Source of the DNA: Paenibacillus peoriae KCTC 3763
Lineage (GTDB): Bacteria > Bacillota > Bacilli > Paenibacillales > Paenibacillaceae
DNA: 64,000 nt
NCBI RefSeq assembly: GCF_000236805.1
Contig: NZ_AGFX01000018.1
Span: 427,811 to 491,810, forward strand
Direction: 5' to 3'
Shown: positions 26,287 through 33,498 of the stretch, piece after piece
Position numbering within the stretch: the first letter of the stretch is position 1
Layout: every line of letters begins with the position of its first letter
The notes under the pieces: model-generated
What the model was told of the DNA's origin: nothing
What the model saw: the letters and a program-made list of their open reading frames with translations, nothing else
Database searches by the model: none
Program-made: the position numbers and the translations under genes

Positions 26287-26646
26287 ATGAACAAAAGTAA
26301 TTTTGAAAAAGTCAGCCTTATTCTTGGTCCTTGTGATCTTCCACATATGTATGAGCTTTTTGAGGGCTATCTAGTCAAGGACCGTTACGTCATGATGATT
26401 GACAATAACGTGCTTACTCTTCGACATGTAAAAAAGGAAAGACATCATTCGCATCTATATGTTAACGGCGATACAGGCGGCATCACTCTTGCCAGACATG
26501 TACAACGTGAGGACATAGATGTAATTACCGAGTTGGTCGAACGGTTGCGCAACATGGATGCATTAAGTTTTCTTACAGATGAATTGTTATGGAACACATG
26601 TCGGGAAGATATAGACTTTGATTTAGTCCGGAATAAAGGACTGTAA
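26287..26646 (+). CDS. Hypothetical protein
   Basis: 119 residues, soluble, mixed charge, with no signal or membrane segment. I recognise no motif. The central part (MMIDNNVLTLRHVKKERHH, then HLYVNGDTGG) suggests beta-strands, and the C-terminal 40 residues are helical. ATG 26287 has a good GAGGGAG SD. Divergent partner of the XRE-type regulator, and AT-rich like it. Confidence 0.5.
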   Translation: MNKSNFEKVSLILGPCDLPHMYELFEGYLVKDRYVMMIDNNVLTLRHVKKERHHSHLYVNGDTGGITLARHVQREDIDVITELVERLRNMDALSFLTDELLWNTCREDIDFDLVRNKGL

Positions 26647-27061
26647 AATCGGTATGCGTATGATCTTGTACACCTAGTTATTTTGCCTACATAGTATATT
26701 TTAACACTAACTCGTTGTCTTTTGATAGGGAAGACGACGAACAACAAAATTCATTCTCTATGATCATTTTTGAGGTGCAGTTCAGAAGTTTTAGAAAGCC
26801 AAAGCCGCCTATGAACTGGGACGTTCCAATAGTGTTTTAAGCACATTTTGAATCGATAAGTGAACCCGTTCTCAACCGTTCCGAAAAGCATACGAAAAAG
26901 GATCGTCAGCATTTCTGCAACGATCCCTATTGTCAGTCCGCTAGTTGAAAACATCAGCTGATCACATTTATGCCTTCTTGATTTCATTGAGCTATCGTTT
27001 TCCGTTAGCGTAGCGATCTATCGCGTGATGGCCTTTCTAAAATGTAGCGTTTTGCTACCGA
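26647..27061. other. Non-coding or degenerate stretch
   Basis: About 410 nt with no supported gene. A 78-codon minus-strand frame (26751-26987) has no SD and no recognisable product. The sequence near 27036-27068 (GTAGC-TTTT-GCTAC hairpin followed by CGACTGCG) resembles part of the dispersed repeat seen at 1620 and 12121. Confidence 0.4.
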
Positions 27062-27199
27062 CTGCGAAGAGTAATTATTACAAAGGCCATTGAGCAAGGG
27101 CTTATTGCCGAGAAAGATCCCATACTTGCTGTTAATATTGTTTGGGCATCACTGCATGGCACTATTCATTTGTATTTAGGGGGACATATTCAAAAGTAG
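27062..27199 (+). pseudogene. C-terminal fragment of a TetR-family regulator
   Basis: The frame reads AIEQGLIAEKDPILAVNIVW, then ASLHGTIHLYLGGHIQK and a stop at 27197-27199. The pattern ending WASLHG resembles the ligand domain of TetR regulators. There is no DNA-binding domain and no start, so only the tail remains. It lies directly before a broken reductase gene that it may once have regulated. Confidence 0.5.
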
Positions 27200-27353
27200 G
27201 CAACTGCTAAAATATTGTATGATAGATCTGTATTAAATTTAGTTAGCATATGGCTTTGCTCATAGATCCCGCGGGAGTGGAGTCGGGGCATTTGCTTAAG
27301 GACATTTCTCGTGTAATGTGGAGTGGTTTAAACCAAGAGAAGAGAACGCAAGA

Positions 27354-27660
27354 ATGAGCGAAAACAAACTCACCATCACTGCCATATGCGGAAGTCTTCG
27401 TGAAGGTTCTTTCAATAGAAGGGTGTTAAAGGCTGTGAAAGAGCTTGCGCCAAAACATTGGGAGATTCATCACATTGACTTATTAACGATTCCTTTTTAT
27501 AATTCTGACATCGAGAGCCAAGGCGATCCCCAGTCGGTTGTCAAATTTAAAGAAAGCATTCGAAAAGCGGACGGTGTACTGATTGTCACCCTGAATACAA
27601 CATGGGAATTCTAAGCGTTGCTTTCGAAGAATGAATCTTGGTCTTTAAACAAACTCATAA
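27354..27660 (+). pseudogene. Frameshifted, truncated NADPH-dependent FMN reductase
   Basis: ATG 27354 starts a normal NAD(P)H:FMN reductase N-terminus (ITAICGSLREGSFNRRVL, the flavin phosphate loop) up to ADGVLIVT. At about 27590 the frame slips. One base out of phase the sequence gives EYNMGI, the expected continuation. The first frame stops at 27612-27614, and LSKNE-like codons persist in other frames to about 27650. Intact members have about 180 residues, so the second half is missing. Confidence 0.65.
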
Positions 27661-27680
27661 ATGAAAGATGTGAAGGAATT

Positions 27681-27923
27681 ATGACTAATCAGAAAGTATA
27701 CTACGGTAAAGATATCGAGGTAATGTTTAATTCGGAGGTATGCATTCATTCCGGTATTTGCGTAAAAGGTCTCCCTGGTGTTTTTGATTTAAGCAAGCGT
27801 CCTTGGGTTAATCCCGATGCTGACACTATGGAGGCAATTGCCCGACATATTGACACCTGTCCAAGCGGAGCACTAACGTATAGACGTCTGGACGGTGAAT
27901 ATTCAACAAAGAAAGAGGGATGA
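27681..27923 (+). CDS. YjdI-like (4Fe-4S) mono-cluster protein
   Basis: 80 residues starting at ATG 27681 after GAAGGA. The sequence EVCIHSGICVKGLPGVFD and later HIDTCPSGAL matches the small YjdI/Fer4_19 family, with three or four Cys for one iron-sulfur cluster (CxxxxxC ... CPSGAL). Its role is unknown. The gene is almost always next to an acetyltransferase, as here, where the stop overlaps the next start. The longer frame to 27618 is reading out of the broken reductase and is not part of the gene. Confidence 0.75.
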   Translation: MTNQKVYYGKDIEVMFNSEVCIHSGICVKGLPGVFDLSKRPWVNPDADTMEAIARHIDTCPSGALTYRRLDGEYSTKKEG

Positions 27924-28207
27924 ACATGCATATTGTAGATCATGATTCCGCTAATAAAAGATTTCTTATTCGAGATAACGGCGGCATTGCTGCGGTGATG
28001 ACGTATGTAATCTCAAGTCCGGAGCTTTACATTATTGATCACACTTTGGTCGAAAATGCTTACCGAGGACAAGGGCTTGGCGATAAGCTGGTCAAAGCTA
28101 TGGTGGAATACGCGCGGGAAAACGGTATTAAGATTTTACCCTTATGCCCGTTTGCCAAGGGACGATTCGAACGTCTCTCCGAATACGCGGATGTTCTCCA
28201 TAAATAA
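27920..28207 (+). CDS. YjdJ-like small GNAT-type N-acetyltransferase
   Basis: 95 residues of the short GNAT-like family (Gcn5-related, YjdJ): YIIDHTLVENAYRGQGLGDKLV contains the acetyl-CoA loop RGQGLG, and ILPLCPFAKGRF is the conserved C-terminal block. ATG 27920 or 27926; the first overlaps the stop of the iron-sulfur gene. The two probably act together. Substrate unknown. Confidence 0.78.
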   Translation: MNMHIVDHDSANKRFLIRDNGGIAAVMTYVISSPELYIIDHTLVENAYRGQGLGDKLVKAMVEYARENGIKILPLCPFAKGRFERLSEYADVLHK

Positions 28208-28233
28208 TCACTAATAATATAATTATGACAATA

Positions 28234-28291
28234 ATAAGAGAAGAGCCTGAGGGTACGAGATTTCTTCGTCCCTCTCAGGCTCTTCTCTTAT
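28234..28291 (+). terminator. Long bidirectional terminator hairpin
   Basis: ATAAGAGAAGAGCCTGAG pairs with CTCAGGCTCTTCTCTTAT, about 18 bp plus a GG/CC extension, with T-rich flanks. Confidence 0.8.
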
Positions 28292-28350
28292 CGTGACACC
28301 AACTATACAACTCACGTTTTATGGCAAGGTACATATTTCCCTAAAAGCTC

Positions 28351-28379
28351 TTGCATCCCAGTAGATTTAATTATATAAT
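28351..28379 (+). promoter_or_regulatory. Sigma-A promoter of a Fur-controlled small transcript
   Basis: TTGCAT (28351-28356), exactly 17 nt, TATAAT (28374-28379). Predicted start is near 28386, directly in the Fur box. Confidence 0.75.
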
Positions 28380-28384
28380 CTTAA

Positions 28385-28407
28385 ATGATAATGAGAATCA
28401 TAATCAT
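28385..28407 (+). promoter_or_regulatory. Fur box
   Basis: ATGATAATGAGAATCATAAT extending to CAT is close to the Fur consensus GATAATGATAATCATTATC. It overlaps the predicted transcription start, as expected for iron-dependent repression. Confidence 0.75.
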
Positions 28408-28468
28408 TTAAGTATTTAGGCACAGACTCCCAATATGAGCCTAAGTGAATAGGGTGGGGTATGTACAC

Positions 28469-28576
28469 ATGGCGAAAGCAGACGTGACAACTGCCCGAAG
28501 ACAGCTCAGCTGTCCCAACAAGGTAACGCGTAGACGAGCTTTGAGAACGGTCAAAGCTGCGAAGCGCGCGAGTTAG
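28469..28576 (+). CDS. 35-residue, strongly basic small protein under a Fur box
   Basis: ATG 28469 lies 9 nt after GGGTGGGG. The product has 11 Lys/Arg and only one acidic residue, with a single Cys in the middle (QLSCPNK) and a basic end (RRRALRTVKAAKRAS). A promoter with a Fur box precedes it and a terminator follows 65 nt downstream, so the whole transcript is about 300 nt. This resembles in layout the Fur-regulated FbpA/B/C small basic proteins of Bacillus subtilis, although I see no sequence match. The RNA itself could also be the functional product. Confidence 0.5.
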   Translation: MAKADVTTARRQLSCPNKVTRRRALRTVKAAKRAS

Positions 28577-28641
28577 AGCTTCCAAGTTAACTGCAAATGG
28601 CAATACCAGTGTCAAATTTTTTAGTCTCCTCGTTTTATTTT

Positions 28642-28689
28642 GCACTTGCTCTCCTGATGGTGGACACAGGAAGGCAGGTGCCTTTTTTT
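28642..28689 (+). terminator. Terminator of the Fur-controlled small transcript
   Basis: GCACTTGC / GCAGGTGC (28642-28649 with 28674-28681), an inner TCCTG/CAGGA, then seven Ts. Confidence 0.75.
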
Positions 28690-28704
28690 GGATGCAATAA
28701 ATAT

Positions 28705-28746
28705 AGCGCCAGGCGGATTTCGAACTGATCTGGCGCTTTTATTTTT
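28705..28746 (+). terminator. Second intrinsic terminator
   Basis: AGCGCCAG / CTGGCGCT (28705-28712 with 28730-28737) then a T-rich tract. Confidence 0.7.
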
Positions 28747-28819
28747 TAGAGCTGTATGAGCCAATCTCATATATTCTTTTTAGATCATGTGCAATTTGCT
28801 ATTGACCATAATAGACTCC

Positions 28820-28853
28820 AACGCTCAGGAAGATTGTTCCTGAGCGTTGTTTT
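28820..28853. terminator. Hairpin at the end of the minus-strand regulator gene
   Basis: A perfect 12-bp stem AACGCTCAGGAA / TTCCTGAGCGTT with a 5-nt loop lies between convergent transcripts. The T tract is better on the plus strand (GTTTTG). Confidence 0.55.
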
Positions 28854-28863
28854 GTACTTCGGA

Positions 28864-29826
28864 CTATGTCTCTAGCAAGATTTTTCCTGTCTCAGAAAGG
28901 TCATATCCCTGAATGGCTCCCAGTTCCCGCCGGAAGCTGTCCGAATGAAGAATCTGCAATATAAGATCAATCCATTCTTGTCGCTCTGGTGTGCGCAGCA
29001 TGACGATATCGTACTGCTCCTGAATGAGTGGAATAAACTGCACGGACCCCACAATACTGGCGGCCTTCTCGATTCCGACACCAACATCGGCTTCGCCGGA
29101 GGCGACCTTGCCTGCCACAGCCATATGATGCGTCGATTCGTCTTCATATCCGAGCAAGGCAGTGCGGTCTATATGATGAAGACGGAGCTGCTCGTCGAGC
29201 AGGACGCGCGCGCCAGAGCCCTTCTCGCGATTCGCCAAACGCAGCCCCGGAAGCGCCAAGTCCTTCCAGCCCTGTAAGCCATAAGGATTCCCTATCTGGA
29301 CATACAGCCCTGCTTGCCGGGATAACAGACGGATGACGAGGTACGAGAAGCCGTTCAAAATTTTGCGAATATAAGGCAAATTATACTCACCGCTGTCGCC
29401 GTCCCACAGATGCGTACTGACGATGTCTGCTTTGCCCTGGTACATAGAGATGAGACTGTCCAGACTACCCCCATATGAGCGGAGCGGGCGAATGGACGTC
29501 TGTTGGCTCTCAAGATGCTTGACGAGGATGTCGAGGCTGATGTCCTGGCCAGTAATGACTGCTGTACTGGAATTCTGCGCCGAACCGCCTGATAGCGAAT
29601 GCGGCGGGATCGTCACGGATATGGGTGTGGGTGATGGGGCGTGCCTCAGCAGTTGGCTTTTGGAGCGCTGCTTGTAAGCTTCGAGATCACTGGCATCCAC
29701 CCGCATTTGCTTACCTACCCGGTACGAGGGGATCTCTCCTTTTTTGATCAGATCATAGACGGTCAGCTTGGATATCTTCAGTAGCTTGGCTATTTCCTCA
29801 GTCGTATAGGATTCAGGAGAATTCAT
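28864..29826 (-). CDS. HTH regulator with periplasmic-binding-protein-like sensor domain (molybdate type)
   Basis: 320 residues. Residues 8-52 form an excisionase-type winged HTH (YTTEEIAKLLKISKLTVYDL, then RVGKQMRV). After a linker of about 40 residues, residues 95-300 resemble the PBP-like domain of molybdate-responsive regulators (LVKHLESQQ, YQGKADIVSTHLWDG, NREKGSGARVLLDEQL, VASGEADVGVGIEKAA). It is divergent from modA-modB, so sensing molybdate or tungstate and controlling that operon is the natural reading. The ATG is preceded on the minus strand by AATGGAGG. Confidence 0.78.
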   Translation of the reverse strand: MNSPESYTTEEIAKLLKISKLTVYDLIKKGEIPSYRVGKQMRVDASDLEAYKQRSKSQLLRHAPSPTPISVTIPPHSLSGGSAQNSSTAVITGQDISLDILVKHLESQQTSIRPLRSYGGSLDSLISMYQGKADIVSTHLWDGDSGEYNLPYIRKILNGFSYLVIRLLSRQAGLYVQIGNPYGLQGWKDLALPGLRLANREKGSGARVLLDEQLRLHHIDRTALLGYEDESTHHMAVAGKVASGEADVGVGIEKAASIVGSVQFIPLIQEQYDIVMLRTPERQEWIDLILQILHSDSFRRELGAIQGYDLSETGKILLET

Positions 29827-30004
29827 AGTAGACCTCCATTAGTAACAGTATGATTGAAATGTAACAATTTCTGTGATGTATCATGCACAGTGTCTTATCT
29901 ATTGTACACCAAATCATCTGGCATAACAGAGGCTGGCGAAAAAGTCAGGAACATCAAGCTTCTAAACAGGCATAAGTGATACTTACCAACTAGCTTTTTG
30001 GTGG

Positions 30005-30033
30005 TTTACAAGGATTATCTTCATAGCTATAAT
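30005..30033 (+). promoter_or_regulatory. modAB promoter
   Basis: TTTACA (30005-30010), 17 nt, TATAAT (30028-30033). Predicted start near 30040. Confidence 0.65.
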
Positions 30034-30051
30034 GAGATATGAATTTATACG

Positions 30052-30071
30052 AGTTATATCTAATTATAACT
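30052..30071 (+). promoter_or_regulatory. ModE-like operator palindrome
   Basis: AGTTATA-N6-TATAACT is a perfect inverted repeat about 12-30 nt downstream of the predicted modAB start. The E. coli ModE sites have a GTTATAT...ATAAC core, so resemblance is clear by eye. Binding by the adjacent regulator would block transcription. Confidence 0.6.
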
Positions 30072-30097
30072 AAATATGATTGAACGGGGGATGTAAT

Positions 30098-30958
30098 TTG
30101 AGAAGAATCAAGTCTACGATTGGAAGTCTAGTAGCTATATGGGCACTAGTGGTGTTAGTTGCTTGCGGTTCCCAGAGTGCTGCGCCCGCAGCTCCTGTAA
30201 AGTCGGATGCACCAGCAGCACAAACAACAACGGAGAATACAGCAGGCACGAAGGCACCGGACCAGCAACAGGTGGAGTTGACGATCTCTGCAGCGGCAAG
30301 CCTGACGGACGCCCTGAATGAGATTAAGACCGGATATGAGCAGGAGCACCCGAATGTGAAGCTGAACTTTAACTTCGGCGCCTCCGGTGCACTTCAGCGT
30401 CAGATTGAGCAAGGAGCGCCCGCAGACGTCTTTATCTCTGCATCTACCTCCAGCATGAAGGCGCTTGAGGGGAAAGCACTTGTCAAGAAGAGCAGCACGT
30501 TGCTCGCGAATGATCTGGTATTAGTCGTTCCTGCTAAGGATGGAGTGGCGATCAAGAAACTGGATGACCTGAAGGGACAAGACATCAAGAAAGTCGCGAT
30601 TGGCATTCCGGACAGTGTGCCTGCGGGGAAATATGCACAGGAAGTGTTAACGAATCAAAAGCTGTGGAGTGAATTGGAGCCGAAGCTGGTACAAGCCAAG
30701 GATGTGCGACAGGTGCTGCAGTACGTAGCAACAGGTAACGCGGATGCGGGCTTCGTATACAAGACGGATGCACTTTCCACGAAGGATACAAGCATTGCGT
30801 TAACAGTCGACTCCAAACTTCATTCTCCGATTACCTATCCGCTCGGTTTGGTGGCTGCCACAAGTCATGAGGAGGATGCAAGTCAATTCTACGATTATTT
30901 GCAAACCGAGCCTGCGCTCCAGGTGATGGAAAAGTACGGCTTCCGTAAGGCGAATTAG
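30098..30958 (+). CDS. modA: Molybdate ABC transporter substrate-binding lipoprotein
   Basis: 286 residues. The signal peptide ends in the lipobox LVAC (Cys 23). An Ala/Thr/Gln linker follows, then the ModA domain: ISAAASLTDALNEI, NFGASGALQRQIEQGAPADVFISA, and DAGFVYKTDA. It binds molybdate or tungstate outside the cell and passes it to ModB. Start TTG 30098 follows GGGGGATG; the frame extends to TTG 30080 but without an SD. Immediately followed by modB. Confidence 0.9.
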   Translation: MRRIKSTIGSLVAIWALVVLVACGSQSAAPAAPVKSDAPAAQTTTENTAGTKAPDQQQVELTISAAASLTDALNEIKTGYEQEHPNVKLNFNFGASGALQRQIEQGAPADVFISASTSSMKALEGKALVKKSSTLLANDLVLVVPAKDGVAIKKLDDLKGQDIKKVAIGIPDSVPAGKYAQEVLTNQKLWSELEPKLVQAKDVRQVLQYVATGNADAGFVYKTDALSTKDTSIALTVDSKLHSPITYPLGLVAATSHEEDASQFYDYLQTEPALQVMEKYGFRKAN

Positions 30959-31627
30959 TTGTTGACTGCTGTGAATTGGGCGGAATTTTGGCCTCCGGTA
31001 CAGCTATCCTTGCAGGTCGCTTCTCTGTCCTGTGTGATCGTGTTGGTCCTAGGAGTACTGGCAGCCCGCTGGATAAGGCGAAGCCGCATACGTGGCAAGC
31101 TGATGCTGGAGACCATCTTCATGCTTCCATTGGTGCTGCCTCCGACGGTAGTCGGGTTCCTACTCTTGGTCATTCTGGGACGCCGAAGCTGGTTAGGACA
31201 ATGGATCGAATGGTTGTTCCACGCGTCAGTCATCTTCTCCTGGTGGGCGGCGGTGCTGGCGTCTATCGTTGTGGCATTCCCGCTCGTCTATCAGACAATG
31301 AAGACGGCATTTGATGCGGTGGACCGCTCGCTGGAGGACTCGGCCAGATCGGCAGGGGCTGGCGAATGGCAGGTGTTTCGCTACATTACGCTGCCGATGT
31401 CCTATCCTTCACTGCTGACCGCCGCGATACTGGGCTTCGCACGGTCGCTTGGCGAGTTTGGAGCGACGCTGATGATTGCCGGGAACATTCCGAATAAGAC
31501 GCAGACGGTACCTACGGCGATCTATGTAGCTGTCGATGCGGGGAATCAGACGATGGCCTGGGCGTGGACGATTGCCATTGTCTTAATTTCATTCATTATG
31601 CTGCTTGTTGCGAGAAGGAAGACTTGA
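30959..31627 (+). CDS. modB: Molybdate ABC transporter permease
   Basis: 222 residues, five to six helices, with the ABC permease EAA loop (EDSARSAGAGEWQVFRYITLPMSYP) and the ModB end region SLGEFGATLMIAGN. It forms the membrane channel for molybdate. The TTG start directly follows the modA stop (alternatives TTG 30962, GTG 30971). No ModC ATPase follows; a terminator ends the transcript about 100 nt downstream, so the ATPase must come from elsewhere. Confidence 0.9.
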   Translation: MLTAVNWAEFWPPVQLSLQVASLSCVIVLVLGVLAARWIRRSRIRGKLMLETIFMLPLVLPPTVVGFLLLVILGRRSWLGQWIEWLFHASVIFSWWAAVLASIVVAFPLVYQTMKTAFDAVDRSLEDSARSAGAGEWQVFRYITLPMSYPSLLTAAILGFARSLGEFGATLMIAGNIPNKTQTVPTAIYVAVDAGNQTMAWAWTIAIVLISFIMLLVARRKT

Positions 31628-31728
31628 GCAAATGGAGTGTAATGATGTGTGTAATGCAGGCAATGAAAGCAGTAAAGGTAATATAGCCTAGAGGAAGTAA
31701 AAGAAGCAGAGGTAGTACCTTAGACTAT

Positions 31729-31777
31729 AAAGCTGTTTGCGCAGGACTGAGTATCTGCGCAAACAGCTTTTTTTGCC
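31729..31777 (+). terminator. Strong terminator after modB
   Basis: A perfect 16-bp stem AAAGCTGTTTGCGCAG / CTGCGCAAACAGCTTT followed by Ts. Confidence 0.9.
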
Positions 31778-31897
31778 CTTAGGGGTTGCAGCCAGACCGC
31801 AGCTGCTGTAGAACACCGGATTTATATGTTTATGCACCACCCCACAGGTTAGCGGAATGGATTGAAGAATCGGTGGTTAATCAACAGGCCTGTAAAT

Positions 31898-33130
31898 TTA
31901 TTTCTTTTGTGCAAACAGCCATTCAATCATATCCTGATTTTGCAAAGCGGGAACCCAGGAGAAGTGCCCTACAGGTTTGATAATTCCTGCCTCGTATTCA
32001 GTAAAGTGAATGAGGCTTCCGTTTTGTGCTTTAATGGCATCTACCATTTCCTGTGAGTTTTTAGGACTTACGGTAGTATCGTCTGCAGCATGGAAGGCCC
32101 AAATCGGAACGTTTTTCAGTACTTCGACGTGTTTAGGATCAACAGGCGCATACATGTTAACGGCTTTTTCATAGTTGGTCAAACCGGCAATCGGCACACC
32201 TGCGGCGAACAGATCAAGATCTTTTTCCAACAATCTCCACGTTCCCATAGCTCCTTGAGAAATACCAACGATATAGATTCGGTTGGTGTCGATCGGATAT
32301 TTTAACGCCGCTTCACGCACCAATTCGGCTACAACGCTGTTGCGCGGCTCATCCGCCCAAATGAATTTATGCTCCAAGTCAATCGGGCTTTGTGGAGCGA
32401 TTACGAAGGATGGGTGTTTGGCTTGCTGCTCAGGAGAAGCCCAAGTGACAGCACCGGCATTCGCCAGCAGGTTGACTCCGTTTCCGTCACCGCGTTCGCC
32501 GTTTCCGTGCAGGAATACAACCAGCGGGTAGGTTTTGCCAGGCTCTACTTTAGGTTCAAACGCAAAGTAGTTCAGCTTGTAGCCGTCTTTATTTTCAAAG
32601 GTGTTTTTTTGGAAATCGTCTACAATGGGTGTCACTTTATTGGTTGCTTTTACAGTCTGTGCAGAGGCTGGAACGACTGTTTTCTTTTGCGTTGCAATAT
32701 CTTTCTTTTGACTAATGTAATAATTCAACGGATTGATGAGGTTGACTGCGCTTGTCGAATCGTAAGTAAGAGTGCTTGCATTTTTATCCTGCGTGTCCAG
32801 CTCGATCACGACATATTTGCCATGAGTACTGCGGTTGGTGATGGCACCGGTCTCGTTGGTATATACACCGGTCACAGTTCTGTCTGTGTATACATCATTG
32901 AGTACAGATTGAACCTGAAAGCTGGAAGTGGACAAGGATGCCCCATCAATATTAGTGCTGTATTTCAGTACAACGGCAGAAACGACCTCACCCAAAGGCT
33001 GTACCTGAGTAAGCAGGGTAGCCTGTGGTGCTGGGACATCGGCTGCTGCGGCAGAGCTGGAAGATGGGTAAAAGATCGTAAGCAGGAACACAAAAGATAG
33101 TAGAACAAGGGCGAAACGTCTTTTTTGCAT
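31898..33130 (-). CDS. Secreted esterase / phospholipase-carboxylesterase-type alpha-beta hydrolase
   Basis: 410 residues. A signal peptide (about 1-28, ending SSSSAAAA) is followed by an N-terminal Ig-like esterase domain (about 35-170). The alpha-beta hydrolase part has FLHGNGERGDG, the nucleophile elbow GISQG with Ser, Asp in HAADDTTV, and His near the end in VGHFSWVP. This arrangement resembles extracellular feruloyl/PHB-depolymerase-type esterases. It probably acts on plant or polymer esters outside the cell. ATG 33130 is behind AAGGAGAT on the minus strand. Confidence 0.82.
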   Translation of the reverse strand: MQKRRFALVLLSFVFLLTIFYPSSSSAAAADVPAPQATLLTQVQPLGEVVSAVVLKYSTNIDGASLSTSSFQVQSVLNDVYTDRTVTGVYTNETGAITNRSTHGKYVVIELDTQDKNASTLTYDSTSAVNLINPLNYYISQKKDIATQKKTVVPASAQTVKATNKVTPIVDDFQKNTFENKDGYKLNYFAFEPKVEPGKTYPLVVFLHGNGERGDGNGVNLLANAGAVTWASPEQQAKHPSFVIAPQSPIDLEHKFIWADEPRNSVVAELVREAALKYPIDTNRIYIVGISQGAMGTWRLLEKDLDLFAAGVPIAGLTNYEKAVNMYAPVDPKHVEVLKNVPIWAFHAADDTTVSPKNSQEMVDAIKAQNGSLIHFTEYEAGIIKPVGHFSWVPALQNQDMIEWLFAQKK

Positions 33131-33216
33131 GAGATTAATCTCCTTTGGTGTTATTTTTTAAAGCGCTTACCACATGTTTGGGATGTTTGTCTGTATCTTG
33201 TTGCGTGCATATAAAA

Positions 33217-33273
33217 TGAAAAAAAGGCAAACTCCGGGTACACAACACTAATGTACTCGGGTTTTGCCTTTTC
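33217..33273 (-). terminator. Terminator-like hairpin in the esterase leader
   Basis: AAAAGGCAAA.CTC.GGGTACA and its complement form a stem of about 20 bp with small bulges. On the minus strand it is followed by eight Ts. It lies 90 nt before the esterase start and could attenuate that gene. Confidence 0.6.
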
Positions 33274-33451
33274 AGTAACAATCCCACTTGAAGGATAGCA
33301 TCATCATTGGAATCTGACAAGTGAAAGCGCTACAATTTTGGATATTTTTTTATAAAAGAAGCTAATCTCTTATATTTCACTGGATAGCTGGCAGGTTGCC
33401 AAGAAAACAGGGCTTTCCAAGCATGGTATTTTGATATATAATTCTTTCGAC

Positions 33452-33464
33452 TTAACACTGTTAA
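33452..33464 (+). promoter_or_regulatory. Candidate TetR operator
   Basis: TTAACACTGTTAA is a perfect palindrome about 35 nt before the oxidoreductase ATG. A partial second copy (TAACGATGTTAA) follows at 33471-33482. The TetR gene at the end of the same operon is a likely ligand. Confidence 0.45.
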
Positions 33465-33498
33465 CTAAAATAACGATGTTAAAAAAGGGGATGAAATC

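Larger units (their letters stand above)
33131..33498. other. Divergent intergenic region of the esterase and CrtI-like genes
   Basis: It holds two AAGCGCTT/AAAGCGCT cores (33159-33166 and 33322-33331) that resemble carbon-catabolite (cre) sites but match the consensus imperfectly. It also has the minus-strand terminator-like hairpin at 33217-33273 and the palindrome at 33452-33464. No gene is seen. Confidence 0.4.

Noticed and set aside
26751-26987. 78-codon minus-strand frame, considered as a transposase remnant
   Set aside because: No DDE motif, SD or terminal inverted repeats could be seen.
28367-28645. 92-codon minus-strand frame over the Fur-controlled locus
   Set aside because: It runs through the Fur box and promoter, has no SD, and conflicts with the strong plus-strand signals.
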